DNA of 9,035 nucleotides from Ruminococcus sp. AF46-10NS (GTDB lineage: Bacteria; Bacillota; Clostridia; Lachnospirales; Lachnospiraceae), in assembly GCF_003474435.1 (NCBI RefSeq), contig NZ_QRNF01000069.1, positions 1 to 9,035 on the forward strand, in the 5' to 3' direction. Made by a program: the position numbers and the translations under genes. How positions within the stretch are numbered: the stretch's first letter is position 1; every line of letters starts with the position of its first letter. Positions 1 to 6,829 of the stretch are shown piece after piece. The notes beneath the pieces were generated by a model. The model was not told the origin of the DNA. It ran no database searches and was given only the letters and a program-made list of their open reading frames with translations.

Positions 1-74
1 TAAAAAATATAGACAAAAACAATATTTTTAATAGTTAAAAACATATGGAATCAATCTCATAAAAACATAAATAA

Positions 75-149
75 TGGATCACAAAAAAGATAGAGATAAC
101 GATCATATCTGAGTTATAACGATATGCATCATCTGATCCACAAAAAAGA
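75..149. repeat. Paired repeats in the leader of the sucrose operon
   Basis: Two related blocks lie here. TGGATCA at 75-81 is the exact inverted complement of TGATCCA at 134-140. GATCACAAAAAAGA (77-90) is repeated as GATCCACAAAAAAGA (135-149) with one extra C. ATAACGAT occurs at 96-103 and again at 116-123, exactly 20 bp apart. A short stem AGATA (94-98) / TATCT (106-110) sits between them. The position just upstream of the PTS gene is where an operator or leader RNA structure would be expected. No known operator consensus was matched, so the regulatory role is inference. Confidence 0.4.
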
Positions 150-162
150 AAAGTAAAAAGAG

Positions 163-186
163 GCTACTGATAAAAAATCAGGCAGC
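163..186 (+). promoter_or_regulatory. Small hairpin just upstream of the PTS ribosome binding site
   Basis: CTGAT (167-171) pairs with ATCAG (177-181) around a five-A loop. GCT (163-165) can pair with AGC (184-186) across a small internal mismatch. The structure ends ten bases before the Shine-Dalgarno sequence, so it does not hide that sequence directly. It could affect translation or RNA stability. It is short and weak, so its importance is uncertain. Confidence 0.25.
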
Positions 187-195
187 AGCAGAAAA

Positions 196-200
196 GGAGG
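196..200 (+). promoter_or_regulatory. Shine-Dalgarno site that decides the PTS start
   Basis: GGAGG lies at 196-200. The in-frame ATG at 201 touches it with no spacer, whereas the next in-frame ATG at 207 is six bases downstream, the usual distance. The gene therefore most likely starts at 207, which shortens the protein by two residues. Confidence 0.7.
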
Positions 201-206
201 ATGGAC

Positions 207-2141
207 ATGGATTACAGAAAGACCGCACAGGAAATCTATGATCATGTAGGAAAGAAAGAAAACATCATTTCTGCAGCCCACTGTGCAACAAGACTTCGTC
301 TGGTCATTGCAGATAATGACAAGGCAGACAAGGAATACGTGGAGAATATCGACGGAGTAAAAGGTGTATTCTTCGCACAGGGACAGATGCAGATCATTCT
401 TGGAACAGGAGTTGTAAACAAGGTTTATGATGAGTTCATCCAGATCGCCGGGGTTTCCGAGAGCAGCAAGGAAGAGCTGAAGCAGGTGGCAGCATCCAAG
501 GCCAATCCAGTACAGAGACTCATTAAGACTCTTGGAGATATTTTTGTCCCGATCATCCCGGCTATCGTAGCCAGCGGATTCCTGATGGGAATAATGGAAG
601 CTTTGAACTTCATGGTAAACAACGGCTTCCTGAACATTAATACCAACGGTTCCATTTATGTATTTGCACAGCTTTTCAGTAATACAGCATACACATTCCT
701 GCCGATCCTCATCGCTTACAGTGGTGCAAAAGTATTCGGCGCCAACCCTTACCTTGGTGCGGTTATCGGTATGATCATGATCCATCCGAATCTGCAGAAC
801 GCCTGGACAGTTGCCACGGAAGGCGTACAGGCCACACAGAAAGTATGGTTCGGACTTTACTCCATTGACATGGTTGGATATCAGGGACATGTAATCCCGG
901 TTATCATTGCAGTCTGGGTACTGGCACAGATTGAGAAGAGACTTCATAAAGTCGTACCTGCAATGTTCGATCTTTTTGTAACACCGCTTGTCAGCGTTTT
1001 TGTAACCGGCTATCTTACACTTTCCATTATCGGACCGATTTTCGTAACAGTTGAGAACGGACTTCTGGATGGAATCCAGTGGCTGATCGCTCTGCCATTC
1101 GGAATCGGAAGCTTTATCATGGGTGCTTTTTATGCACCGACAGTTGTTGCAGGTGTTCATCATATGTACACCATCATTGACCTTGGACAGCTCGCTAAAT
1201 TCGGCGTTACCTACTGGCTGCCGCTTGCATCTGCAGCCAATATTGCACAGGGTGGTGCGGCTCTTGCCGTAGGCCTGAAATCAAAGAACCAGAAGGTCAA
1301 ATCTATGGCTGTTCCGTCTGCATTAAGCGCATGTATGGGAATCACAGAGCCGGCGATCTTCGGTGTAAACCTTCGCTTTGGAAAGCCGTTTATCATGGGC
1401 TGCCTGGGTGGTGCATGCGGAGCACTTTTTGCTTCCATCGCCAGTCTTGGTGCTACAGGAACAGGCGTTACCGGTATCTTCGGAATCCTGCTGTGCCTGA
1501 ATAATCCGGTTTCTTATATACTCATGTTTGTCATCGCATTTGGTGTGGCTTTTGTACTCACATGGATGTTCGGATATAAAGACGAAGTACAGGAAACAGC
1601 TGGGAAAAATATTGAAACAGAGAAAAAGGCAGGTGCTCCGGCAGAGAATGCTGAGATGAAATCTGCGGAGAAAAAAACAGTTGAGAGCGGTGTGCAGACT
1701 CTCTATAGCCCGCTTGAGGGAACTGCGATCCCGCTTTCAGAAGTAAAAGATGCGACCTTTGCATCAGAAGTCCTTGGAAAGGGCATGGCAGTGATTCCGT
1801 CCAAAGGTGAGGTAAAAGCACCCTGCGATGCAACAGTTTCTACAATTTTTGACACAAAACATGCGATCGGCCTTGCAACAGACAGTGGTCTGGAACTGCT
1901 GATCCATATCGGAGTTGATACCGTTGAGCTTGGCGGTAAATTCTACACAGCACATGTAAAAGACGGCGACCAGGTCAAAAAAGGCCAGACACTGATCACT
2001 TTTGACATGGAGGAGATCAGGAAGGCTGGTTACGATGTGACCACACCGCTGATCGTAACAAATACAGATGATTACGAAGAAGTAAAAATGCTTACAGAAG
2101 GAACAGTAAACAACGGTTCTGAGGTACTGGAGGTAAAATAA
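207..2141 (+). CDS. scrA: PTS system sucrose-specific EIIBCA permease
   Basis: This membrane permease imports sucrose and phosphorylates it to sucrose-6-phosphate, using phosphate passed from HPr. With the start at 207 it has 644 residues, the size of a fused B-C-A enzyme II of the glucose/sucrose/beta-glucoside family. The IIB domain comes first, with the phosphocysteine in HCATRLR (Cys26). The multi-spanning IIC domain occupies about 105-455 and has the family signature GITEPAIFGVNLRF at 378-391. A charged, Ala/Glu/Lys-rich linker (about 458-490) leads to a IIA domain of the glucose type, with the active-site pair His552 (TKHAIG) and His567 (LLIHIGVDTVELGG), spaced 15 residues apart as in the family. 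The gene overlaps the sucrose-6-phosphate hydrolase gene by one base, which points to sucrose rather than a beta-glucoside or trehalose. The ATG at 201 is an alternative start. Confidence 0.93.
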   Translation: MDYRKTAQEIYDHVGKKENIISAAHCATRLRLVIADNDKADKEYVENIDGVKGVFFAQGQMQIILGTGVVNKVYDEFIQIAGVSESSKEELKQVAASKANPVQRLIKTLGDIFVPIIPAIVASGFLMGIMEALNFMVNNGFLNINTNGSIYVFAQLFSNTAYTFLPILIAYSGAKVFGANPYLGAVIGMIMIHPNLQNAWTVATEGVQATQKVWFGLYSIDMVGYQGHVIPVIIAVWVLAQIEKRLHKVVPAMFDLFVTPLVSVFVTGYLTLSIIGPIFVTVENGLLDGIQWLIALPFGIGSFIMGAFYAPTVVAGVHHMYTIIDLGQLAKFGVTYWLPLASAANIAQGGAALAVGLKSKNQKVKSMAVPSALSACMGITEPAIFGVNLRFGKPFIMGCLGGACGALFASIASLGATGTGVTGIFGILLCLNNPVSYILMFVIAFGVAFVLTWMFGYKDEVQETAGKNIETEKKAGAPAENAEMKSAEKKTVESGVQTLYSPLEGTAIPLSEVKDATFASEVLGKGMAVIPSKGEVKAPCDATVSTIFDTKHAIGLATDSGLELLIHIGVDTVELGGKFYTAHVKDGDQVKKGQTLITFDMEEIRKAGYDVTTPLIVTNTDDYEEVKMLTEGTVNNGSEVLEVK

Positions 2142-3568
2142 TGAGTTCTCTGACAAAAGTGCTTGCGGAGGAAGTAAGAAAAATCGAGGAAACGGCAGCA
2201 GTAGGAATGGCGATGCAGAAGAGCCGCCTGACACATCATCTGATGCCGCCGACCGGATGGCTGAACGATCCAAATGGATTATGCTGGTATAAGGGAAGAT
2301 ATCACGTGTTTTTTCAGTATTCTCCTTTTGAAGCCAACGGCGGTCTGAAATTCTGGGGACATTATTCCAGTGAGGATATGATCAATTGGAGATATGAGGG
2401 TGTTCCGCTTCTGCCTGACAGTGTTTATGACTGTCATGGTGTTTACTCAGGCTCTGCACTTGCAGAGGAGGATAAACTTCATCTTTTTTATACAGGGAAT
2501 GTGAAGATGGATGGAGATTATGATTACATTAACAACGGACGTTGTTCCAGCACTCTCCACGTGGAGAGTGAGGACGGCATCCGTTTTGGAACAAAAGAAG
2601 AGGCCATTTCCTGGACGGATTATCCGGAAAATTACACCTGTCATATCCGTGACCCGAAGGTGTGGAAGGACGGAGAAAAGTACCATATGATTCTGGGAGG
2701 CCGCCAGAAAAGCGACAAAGGTGCAGTCCTTTTTTATAAATCTGATGATCTGAAGAACTGGACATTTGATCGTGACCTTACTACAGAGAATACATTCGGA
2801 TACATGTGGGAGTGCCCGGATTTCTTTGCACTGGGTGACCAGGAGGTGCTTTCAGTTTCTCCCCAGGGACTGACAAGAGAGGAGTACCGTTTCCAGAATA
2901 TTTACCAGTCCGGATATTTTATCCTGAAGGATGATAAGCCGGAGGAAAAAGATTTCCGGGAATGGGATTACGGCTTTGATTTCTATGCACCACAGACATT
3001 CCAGGATGGAAAAGGCAGAAGGATCATCATCGGCTGGATGGGAATGCCGGATGCTGATGAAGAGTATGTGAATCCAACTGCTGAGACAGAAGGCTGGCAG
3101 CATTGTCTTACTGTTCCGCGGGAAGTTACTTATAAGAATGCAATGCTTTATCAGTATCCGGTGGAAGAACTGAACGGACTTAGAATGGATGGGATTTCTG
3201 TCAGCGGTTCTGATGTGGAGCTTCCGGTTAATGGACCATTTGATCTGGATATTAAGGTCAAAGGTGAGCAGGGCAAGATAAGCCTTGGGGAAAACCTTTT
3301 CCTGGATTATCAGGACGGAAATATTTCATTAGCTCTCTCCGAAAAAGCTGGCGCAGGGCGAAAAGTGCGTAAGGCGCATATTCCATCCGGTAAGGTTGAA
3401 GCTCTCAGAATCCTTGCAGATACCACAGCAGTGGAGATCTATGTGAATGGTGGAGAAGTTGTTTTTTCCACCAGGTATTATCCGGAGACGGATGAGCAGA
3501 CTGTGAAGGTGGAAACAGCGGAAGTTGACGGAGAGGTTTATAAACTGAAGAATTGTGTGATGGAGTAG
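2141..3568 (+). CDS. scrB: Sucrose-6-phosphate hydrolase (GH32)
   Basis: This cytoplasmic hydrolase cleaves sucrose-6-phosphate from the PTS into glucose-6-phosphate and fructose. The 475-residue length is normal for the family. The five-bladed propeller domain shows all three GH32 catalytic motifs: WLNDPNG with nucleophile Asp43, RDP with Asp171, and WECPD with acid/base Glu224. FYAPQTF follows at 281-287. A C-terminal beta-sandwich fills about 330-475. There is no signal peptide, which fits an intracellular phosphosugar substrate rather than a secreted invertase or levanase. The start ATG overlaps the PTS stop codon (TAATG), and GGAGG at 2129-2133 gives normal spacing, so the two genes are probably translationally coupled. 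A strong hairpin follows the gene. The symbol sacA is also used for this enzyme. Confidence 0.95.
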   Translation: MSSLTKVLAEEVRKIEETAAVGMAMQKSRLTHHLMPPTGWLNDPNGLCWYKGRYHVFFQYSPFEANGGLKFWGHYSSEDMINWRYEGVPLLPDSVYDCHGVYSGSALAEEDKLHLFYTGNVKMDGDYDYINNGRCSSTLHVESEDGIRFGTKEEAISWTDYPENYTCHIRDPKVWKDGEKYHMILGGRQKSDKGAVLFYKSDDLKNWTFDRDLTTENTFGYMWECPDFFALGDQEVLSVSPQGLTREEYRFQNIYQSGYFILKDDKPEEKDFREWDYGFDFYAPQTFQDGKGRRIIIGWMGMPDADEEYVNPTAETEGWQHCLTVPREVTYKNAMLYQYPVEELNGLRMDGISVSGSDVELPVNGPFDLDIKVKGEQGKISLGENLFLDYQDGNISLALSEKAGAGRKVRKAHIPSGKVEALRILADTTAVEIYVNGGEVVFSTRYYPETDEQTVKVETAEVDGEVYKLKNCVME

Positions 3569-3620
3569 GTTCTTTTGTTTCACAATTCATATTCACAGAA
3601 ATAAAAAATGAACGTATAAT

Positions 3621-3673
3621 AAAGCAGGTGGGAAAATCCGCAGCCGGAATCCCAGCCTGCTTTATCTTTGTTA
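3621..3673 (+). terminator. Rho-independent-type terminator of the sucrose operon
   Basis: AAAGCAGG (3621-3628) pairs perfectly with CCTGCTTT (3656-3663). The stem continues through T3629-GGG with CCC-A3654, with G3655 bulged, and closes over an interior CCG/CGG. The run TTTATCTTTGTT follows the stem. It lies about 53 bases after the hydrolase stop codon. On the minus strand the same stem is followed by only a weak T-rich run, so termination in that direction is less certain. Confidence 0.75.
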
Positions 3674-3783
3674 TAAGTGAAATACAAGAATTGTGCCGGC
3701 TGCTTGAGTATAGAAGGATGGCTGCTGAAGAAATGCTGGCGGCTGTCTTTACATAGAATATTTGCACAAAAGAGGAGACTGCT

Positions 3784-4026
3784 ATGAACTACACATACAT
3801 CGTGCAGTGTGCAGACGGCACGCTCTACACCGGCTGGACAAACTGCCTTGCCAGGCGGATGAAAGCGCACAATGGAGGCAAGGCAGGTGCCAAATATACC
3901 CGGGCCAAGAGACCGGTGAAGCTGGTGTACTACGAAGGCTTTGCCACAAAGGAAGAGGCTATGAGCAGGGAGTACCGGATCAAGCAGCTGACGAGGGAGA
4001 AGAAGCTGGAGTTGATGAAATTCTGA
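3784..4026 (+). CDS. GIY-YIG nuclease family protein, YhbQ/UPF0213 type
   Basis: This is an 80-residue protein made of little more than one GIY-YIG fold, as in the YhbQ/YazA-type single-domain proteins of bacteria. The two signature tyrosine segments are YTYIVQC (3-9) and LYTGWTN (14-20). Expected active-site residues are present: Tyr15, Arg25 in LARRMKAHN, and Glu63 in SREYRIKQL. The KYTRAKRPVKLVYYE segment (37-51) is also typical. These proteins are thought to be small structure-specific nucleases, but the physiological role of this subfamily is poorly established. AGGAG at 3772-3776 lies seven bases before the ATG. The gene stands alone between the sucrose terminator and the convergent signalling operon, and no clear terminator was seen after it. 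Confidence 0.9.
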   Translation: MNYTYIVQCADGTLYTGWTNCLARRMKAHNGGKAGAKYTRAKRPVKLVYYEGFATKEEAMSREYRIKQLTREKKLELMKF

Positions 4027-4119
4027 ATGTCGATAAGCATTTCGATACTTCAAGTGACTTCAAAGGTGTGGAGCATTATGCAGCGTAATTGAAAGATAAG
4101 GATATGTGTTCGCTGAATC

Positions 4120-4938
4120 TTATTGGTACCTCAACATAACAACTGAATCAAAGGTATCCCCATTGTCGATCCACTGACAGCTGCCATCATTTTTTTCACA
4201 GATATCTTCAATTATGGACAGGCCGAATCCATGGTTGGGGATATCTTTTTTGGATGTTTTGTGGTTGAATGTTTTTTTCGGATCTTTGCTGTTTTTCATG
4301 TGGACAGTAAGAAAACCGGCGGACATTTTTGATGTTACAGAGATAAACGGTGCTTCAGAACCGGAAGCGTTGCAGCTTTCTATTCCATTATCCAGCAGGT
4401 TGAAAAATATACTGCTCAGTTCCGAAGAGGGAATATTGGATTTCTCCGGAAGAAGAACCTCGTAGGTAACTTTGATATTTTTCTGCATGGCAAGAAATCT
4501 TTTGTCCGCAAGGATGGCGTTGATCAGGCTGTCCTGACAGATGGGATGGAAACGTTCTCTCTGAAAATCATCGGTTATGGCAGGCAGGTAGTCCTGGATC
4601 TTATCATATTCGTTCGTTTTCAGGTAATTCTGAAGTGTCTCAAGTTTCCGGATGGTAGACTGCTGGAATTCTAGAGTCTCCTGCTTTCTGGAAACAAACA
4701 GCTGCTCCTGTTCTTTCTGTAACTGTTCCTGCTTCTGAAGAGCCTGAAATTTTGCCTCTTCCTGAGCATTTTTGAGCGATCGTCTGGCAAGAAGGTAGAT
4801 CCTGCGGTAAGTGAGGGCCAGAAAAAAGAGAAGCATTATCTGGCAGAACAGAGCATATTCCTGTAGCAGAGCTCCCAGGAAAAGAGATGCCTGAACACAG
4901 AAAAGTTCTATAAAAAGAATAGTAAAGCCTCGTTTCAT
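4120..4938 (-). CDS. GHKL kinase-like protein with ATP-binding domain but no phosphoacceptor His
   Basis: This 272-residue membrane protein resembles the C-terminal half of an AgrC-type kinase. Two hydrophobic segments lie at about 5-25 and 28-42. A Lys/Glu/Gln-rich coiled coil follows (about 48-95), then a helix aligning with the dimerisation/phosphoacceptor domain (about 90-120). That helix reads QQSTIRKLETLQNYLK where relatives have R-H-D-x-x-N-H-L; Gln93 falls at the His position, so self-phosphorylation there looks impossible. The ATPase domain appears intact: N box FFNLLDNGIES (N180, D183, N184, E187), VHMKNS (212-217) and G box NHGFGLSI (235-242). Its ATG overlaps the upstream gene's stop as ATGA, with GAGG five bases upstream. 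It probably supplies the ATP-binding half of a two-protein kinase; a degenerating duplicate is the alternative. Confidence 0.85.
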   Translation of the reverse strand: MKRGFTILFIELFCVQASLFLGALLQEYALFCQIMLLFFLALTYRRIYLLARRSLKNAQEEAKFQALQKQEQLQKEQEQLFVSRKQETLEFQQSTIRKLETLQNYLKTNEYDKIQDYLPAITDDFQRERFHPICQDSLINAILADKRFLAMQKNIKVTYEVLLPEKSNIPSSELSSIFFNLLDNGIESCNASGSEAPFISVTSKMSAGFLTVHMKNSKDPKKTFNHKTSKKDIPNHGFGLSIIEDICEKNDGSCQWIDNGDTFDSVVMLRYQ

Positions 4939-5834
4939 AAAGTCCTCTTTTCAGGCGGAAGTTCTGAAAGAATTGTTTCCAGATATACATCTGCCTCAAG
5001 ATATTTTTGGGTGCGGATCAGATAATTCAGTGAAAAGAGATGGTTTTCCATATCGTGATTCCATTTTCGCACAGATTGATATTCTTGTTCCATTTCGGTT
5101 GTATATTCCAGCTGTTTCTGAAGAAAACTCATCTGCTGAACCAACAGTTCGTGTCTTTTTTCTCTGAGAGAAATGTTGTGAAAAGCCCTGGCTATGATCA
5201 GACAGCAGAGAAGATTGAGAAACCAGTATAAAATGATCAGCCATTTTAACCAGGGAGAATTTTTACGGTATAGCAATATTCCCATAAGAAGTGAAGACGC
5301 CTGTACGGGAAAAAGGAGCTCAGCAATGGTAGTCAGCTGAATACTGTGGGAATAATTCCGGATTAGTGGAACCAGTTTTTTAATAAACAGCAATGCAACG
5401 AAGAAATCTATGATTATTAAAAAAAGCATTTCACCAGATGTATAAAGCAAATTATAACGAAACGATTCTTCGTGGTGTATAAGAGTGTAAATCGGCAGGG
5501 CAAACGTTGCAGCGATATTTTCAGAAATTGCCAGAATACATATTAAGATCAGAAATGTGGAAATCTTTTTTTTCAGAGGATCTGAAAAATAGAGAATTGT
5601 CAGGAGAAGGAGTGTCAACTGGATAAGCCAGGAGCCCATACTGGGAAACCAATATTTTGACATAAAGGCAGCTGTTATGGGCAACATAAATGAGACAAAA
5701 AAACGGCTACGGTTTTTTGGAAAAAAGCTCCGGGATGGCGTAAGGATACCAGTGCAAAATCGGACACAGATATAGGAAGTTATGAAAGAACTCGGAAGAA
5801 GAGTGTATAAAATAAATTTCAGAAACTGTGGCAT
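4935..5834 (-). CDS. AgrC-like membrane sensor with phosphoacceptor His but no ATP-binding domain
   Basis: This 299-residue protein has about seven hydrophobic segments spread over residues 1-220, a layout typical of peptide-sensing GHKL kinases. A short coiled coil (about 222-255) comes next. A normal H box follows, VRKWNHDMENHL, with His260-Asp261 as the probable phosphoacceptor pair and Asn264-His265 after it. The second helix of the dimerisation domain (RTQKYLEADVYLETIL) is present. The protein then ends at EKRTL, where an ordinary family member would continue for well over 100 residues of GHKL ATPase domain. No N or G box exists in it. The ATPase domain is found in the next gene, which overlaps by four bases (ATGA). 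GAAGG sits upstream of the ATG. It lies 68 bases after the response regulator reading, and all three genes look like one operon. Confidence 0.85.
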   Translation of the reverse strand: MPQFLKFILYTLLPSSFITSYICVRFCTGILTPSRSFFPKNRSRFFVSFMLPITAAFMSKYWFPSMGSWLIQLTLLLLTILYFSDPLKKKISTFLILICILAISENIAATFALPIYTLIHHEESFRYNLLYTSGEMLFLIIIDFFVALLFIKKLVPLIRNYSHSIQLTTIAELLFPVQASSLLMGILLYRKNSPWLKWLIILYWFLNLLCCLIIARAFHNISLREKRHELLVQQMSFLQKQLEYTTEMEQEYQSVRKWNHDMENHLFSLNYLIRTQKYLEADVYLETILSELPPEKRTL

Positions 5835-5882
5835 GAGAGTACCTTCTTTCTTGGAAATGTTATAGGATATCAGAGCAAAATA

Positions 5883-5899
5883 CGAAAGTCAGTCTTTCG
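5883..5899 (-). promoter_or_regulatory. Intercistronic hairpin between regulator and sensor genes
   Basis: CGAAAG (5883-5888) pairs perfectly with CTTTCG (5894-5899) around a five-base loop. It sits four bases after the stop codon of the restored response-regulator frame and about 50 bases before the sensor gene. On the minus strand it is followed by TATTTTG, so it could act as a weak partial terminator or an RNA-stability element that sets regulator-to-kinase ratios. The six-base stem alone is not strong evidence. Confidence 0.35.
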
Positions 5900-5902
5900 G
5901 AA

Positions 5903-6606
5903 TCACAGCATCAGCAGAGAAAAAGATTTTTTAACATCTTCATAATGTGCGCGGCTGACAGAAATCTGCTGACCGGTGGTCAAAGTAATTTCTGTATGCT
6001 GGAGCCTGGAAACTGCATGAAGGTTCACAAGGAAACTTCTGTGGCAGCACACGAAAAAATCTGGAGCTGTTGCTGGAGAATATTCAGTTTGTCACGGACT
6101 GTATAGGTTTCAGTTTTTGTATAAATAAGTGTTTCACGCAGATTTCGTTCCAGATACAGGATATCATTTACCGCAATTCGGATGTGAGAATGTCTGATCT
6201 TAAGTGTGAGAAACTGTTCTTCATTTGTCTGGAGATTTTTAAGTGCAGCATCCAGAGCAGCCGGCAGATATTCATTAAGCCGGTTTTTGTAAATGAAATA
6301 GGTGTGTTTTGTGGAATAGACATCGGAGGCATATTCCAGATACTGACTGATAAAGATCAGCTGTGTCCGTGGATTCTCCCCGTTTATCATCTGGCCAAGT
6401 TCAATTCCGGAAACTGTATCCTCTCCCAGAGAAATATCCAGAAAAACAATATCATAAGGACATCCCATTTCTGGCAGAGAAGTCATGAATTCCCTTCCGG
6501 AGAGAAATGGATGCAGTTCATAAGGGACTTTCAGAATGGTTTCAATATTTTTCTTTATAATCTCCACAAAGATCTCACTGTCTTCGCAGATCGCAATTTT
6601 CAACAT
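5903..6606 (-). pseudogene. LytTR response regulator (AgrA/LytR type), frameshifted in its DNA-binding domain
   Basis: The receiver domain is intact: acidic pair Glu8-Asp9 in MLKIAICEDSE and phosphoacceptor Asp57 in DIVFLDISLG. The LytTR DNA-binding domain starts at FLTLKIRHSHIRIAVND and runs normally to LNILQQQLQ. The frame then goes off and stops at 6025 after a short unrelated tail. The expected continuation, FFVCCHRSFLVNLHAVSRL and on to SRAHYEDVKKSF, is present in the adjacent frame and ends at TGA 5905-5903. Adding one T to the T6 tract (minus strand of 6054-6059) restores a 234-residue protein, the usual length. The start at 6606 is chosen for GGAG seven bases upstream; an upstream in-frame ATG exists at 6666 but lies above a hairpin and lacks such a site. 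It should regulate target genes under the neighbouring kinase pair. Without the shift the truncated protein probably cannot bind DNA. Confidence 0.88.
6054..6059 (-). other. T6 homopolymer at the frameshift point
   Basis: On the minus strand the sequence is CAG-ATT-TTT-TCG in the starting frame. A minus-one slip, or one extra U added by RNA polymerase on the tract, gives CAG-ATT-TTT-TTC-GTG and rejoins the conserved LytTR frame exactly. The position of the tract at the frame change is seen directly; whether slippage occurs is inference. Confidence 0.7.
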
Positions 6607-6613
6607 ACGCATA

Positions 6614-6617
6614 CTCC
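6614..6617 (-). promoter_or_regulatory. Shine-Dalgarno site that decides the response regulator start
   Basis: GGAG (complement of 6614-6617) lies seven bases before the ATG at 6606 and only one base before another in-frame ATG at 6612. This favours 6606, giving the usual N-terminus MLKIAICEDSE with the acidic pair near residue 8. Confidence 0.6.
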
Positions 6618-6628
6618 GGAAAATTATT

Positions 6629-6647
6629 CGGCTGCCCGAGGCAGCCG
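6629..6647 (-). promoter_or_regulatory. Perfect GC-rich hairpin in the leader of the signalling operon
   Basis: CGGCTGCC (6629-6636) pairs perfectly with GGCAGCCG (6640-6647) around a three-base loop. On the minus strand AATAATTTTCC follows, then the GGAG of the regulator gene. It lies between the candidate promoter and the start codon, so it would be in the 5' untranslated RNA. It could be an attenuator, a stability element or part of a binding site. The structure is clear; the function is inference. Confidence 0.55.
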
Positions 6648-6665
6648 TAGTGTTGTTATATGTCA

Positions 6666-6694
6666 AATATACATGAAAACAGGGGGAAAGTCTA
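6666..6694 (-). promoter_or_regulatory. Candidate promoter of the signalling operon
   Basis: On the minus strand TAGACT (6694-6689) is followed 17 bases later by TATATT (6671-6666). The match is moderate: four of six at -35 and five of six at -10. Two GGGGGA blocks on the plus strand (6682-6687 and 6697-6702, 15 bp apart) bracket the -35 hexamer and could be an operator. Transcription would begin near 6659, about 50 bases before the start codon. Confidence 0.35.
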
Positions 6695-6800
6695 GTGGGG
6701 GAGTAAAAGTGAAATTTTCCTGAATTTTATTTGTGAACAGAGCTGAGATTTTTTTGAATAAGCCAATTATTACCACTTTCAGGTTATTTATGCAGAATTG

Positions 6801-6829
6801 TTGAAATAAAAAGGGCAGGATATTATGAT
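6801..6829 (+). promoter_or_regulatory. Sigma-A-type promoter for the divergent membrane/secreted gene pair
   Basis: TTGAAA (6801-6806) and TATGAT (6824-6829) are separated by 17 bases. Each hexamer matches the housekeeping consensus at five of six positions. Transcription would start near 6836, leaving a leader of roughly 60 bases before the ATG at 6895. A second TATAAT at 6875-6880 has no good -35 and would leave almost no leader. The rest of the 6607-6894 gap holds the hairpin and candidate promoter for the opposite operon and nothing else recognisable. Confidence 0.6.

Noticed and set aside
1..206. Promoter, CcpA cre site or LicT/SacT antiterminator site for the sucrose operon
   Set aside because: The region is A+T-rich, but no -35/-10 pair with good spacing, no cre-like match and no ribonucleic antiterminator sequence was convincing.
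129..1163. Long open frame on the minus strand (344 codons)
   Set aside because: It lies opposite the PTS gene, is Cys-rich with no recognisable domain, and the plus-strand protein has clear family motifs throughout.
3553..3756. 67-codon plus-strand frame after the hydrolase
   Set aside because: It begins inside the hydrolase gene and runs through the terminator hairpin, with no family resemblance.
3762..4088. 108-codon plus-strand frame overlapping the GIY-YIG gene
   Set aside because: It reads the GIY-YIG gene in another frame. The GIY-YIG frame has all expected active-site residues and a ribosome site.
4935..4938. The two kinase genes being one gene broken by a frameshift
   Set aside because: The second gene begins with its own membrane segments and coiled coil, not with the continuation of the ATPase-proximal region, so joining the frames would not give a normal kinase.
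6070..6723. Plus-strand open frame of 217 codons
   Set aside because: It is the antisense of the response regulator; no domain or good ribosome site was seen, and the minus strand carries conserved receiver and LytTR motifs.
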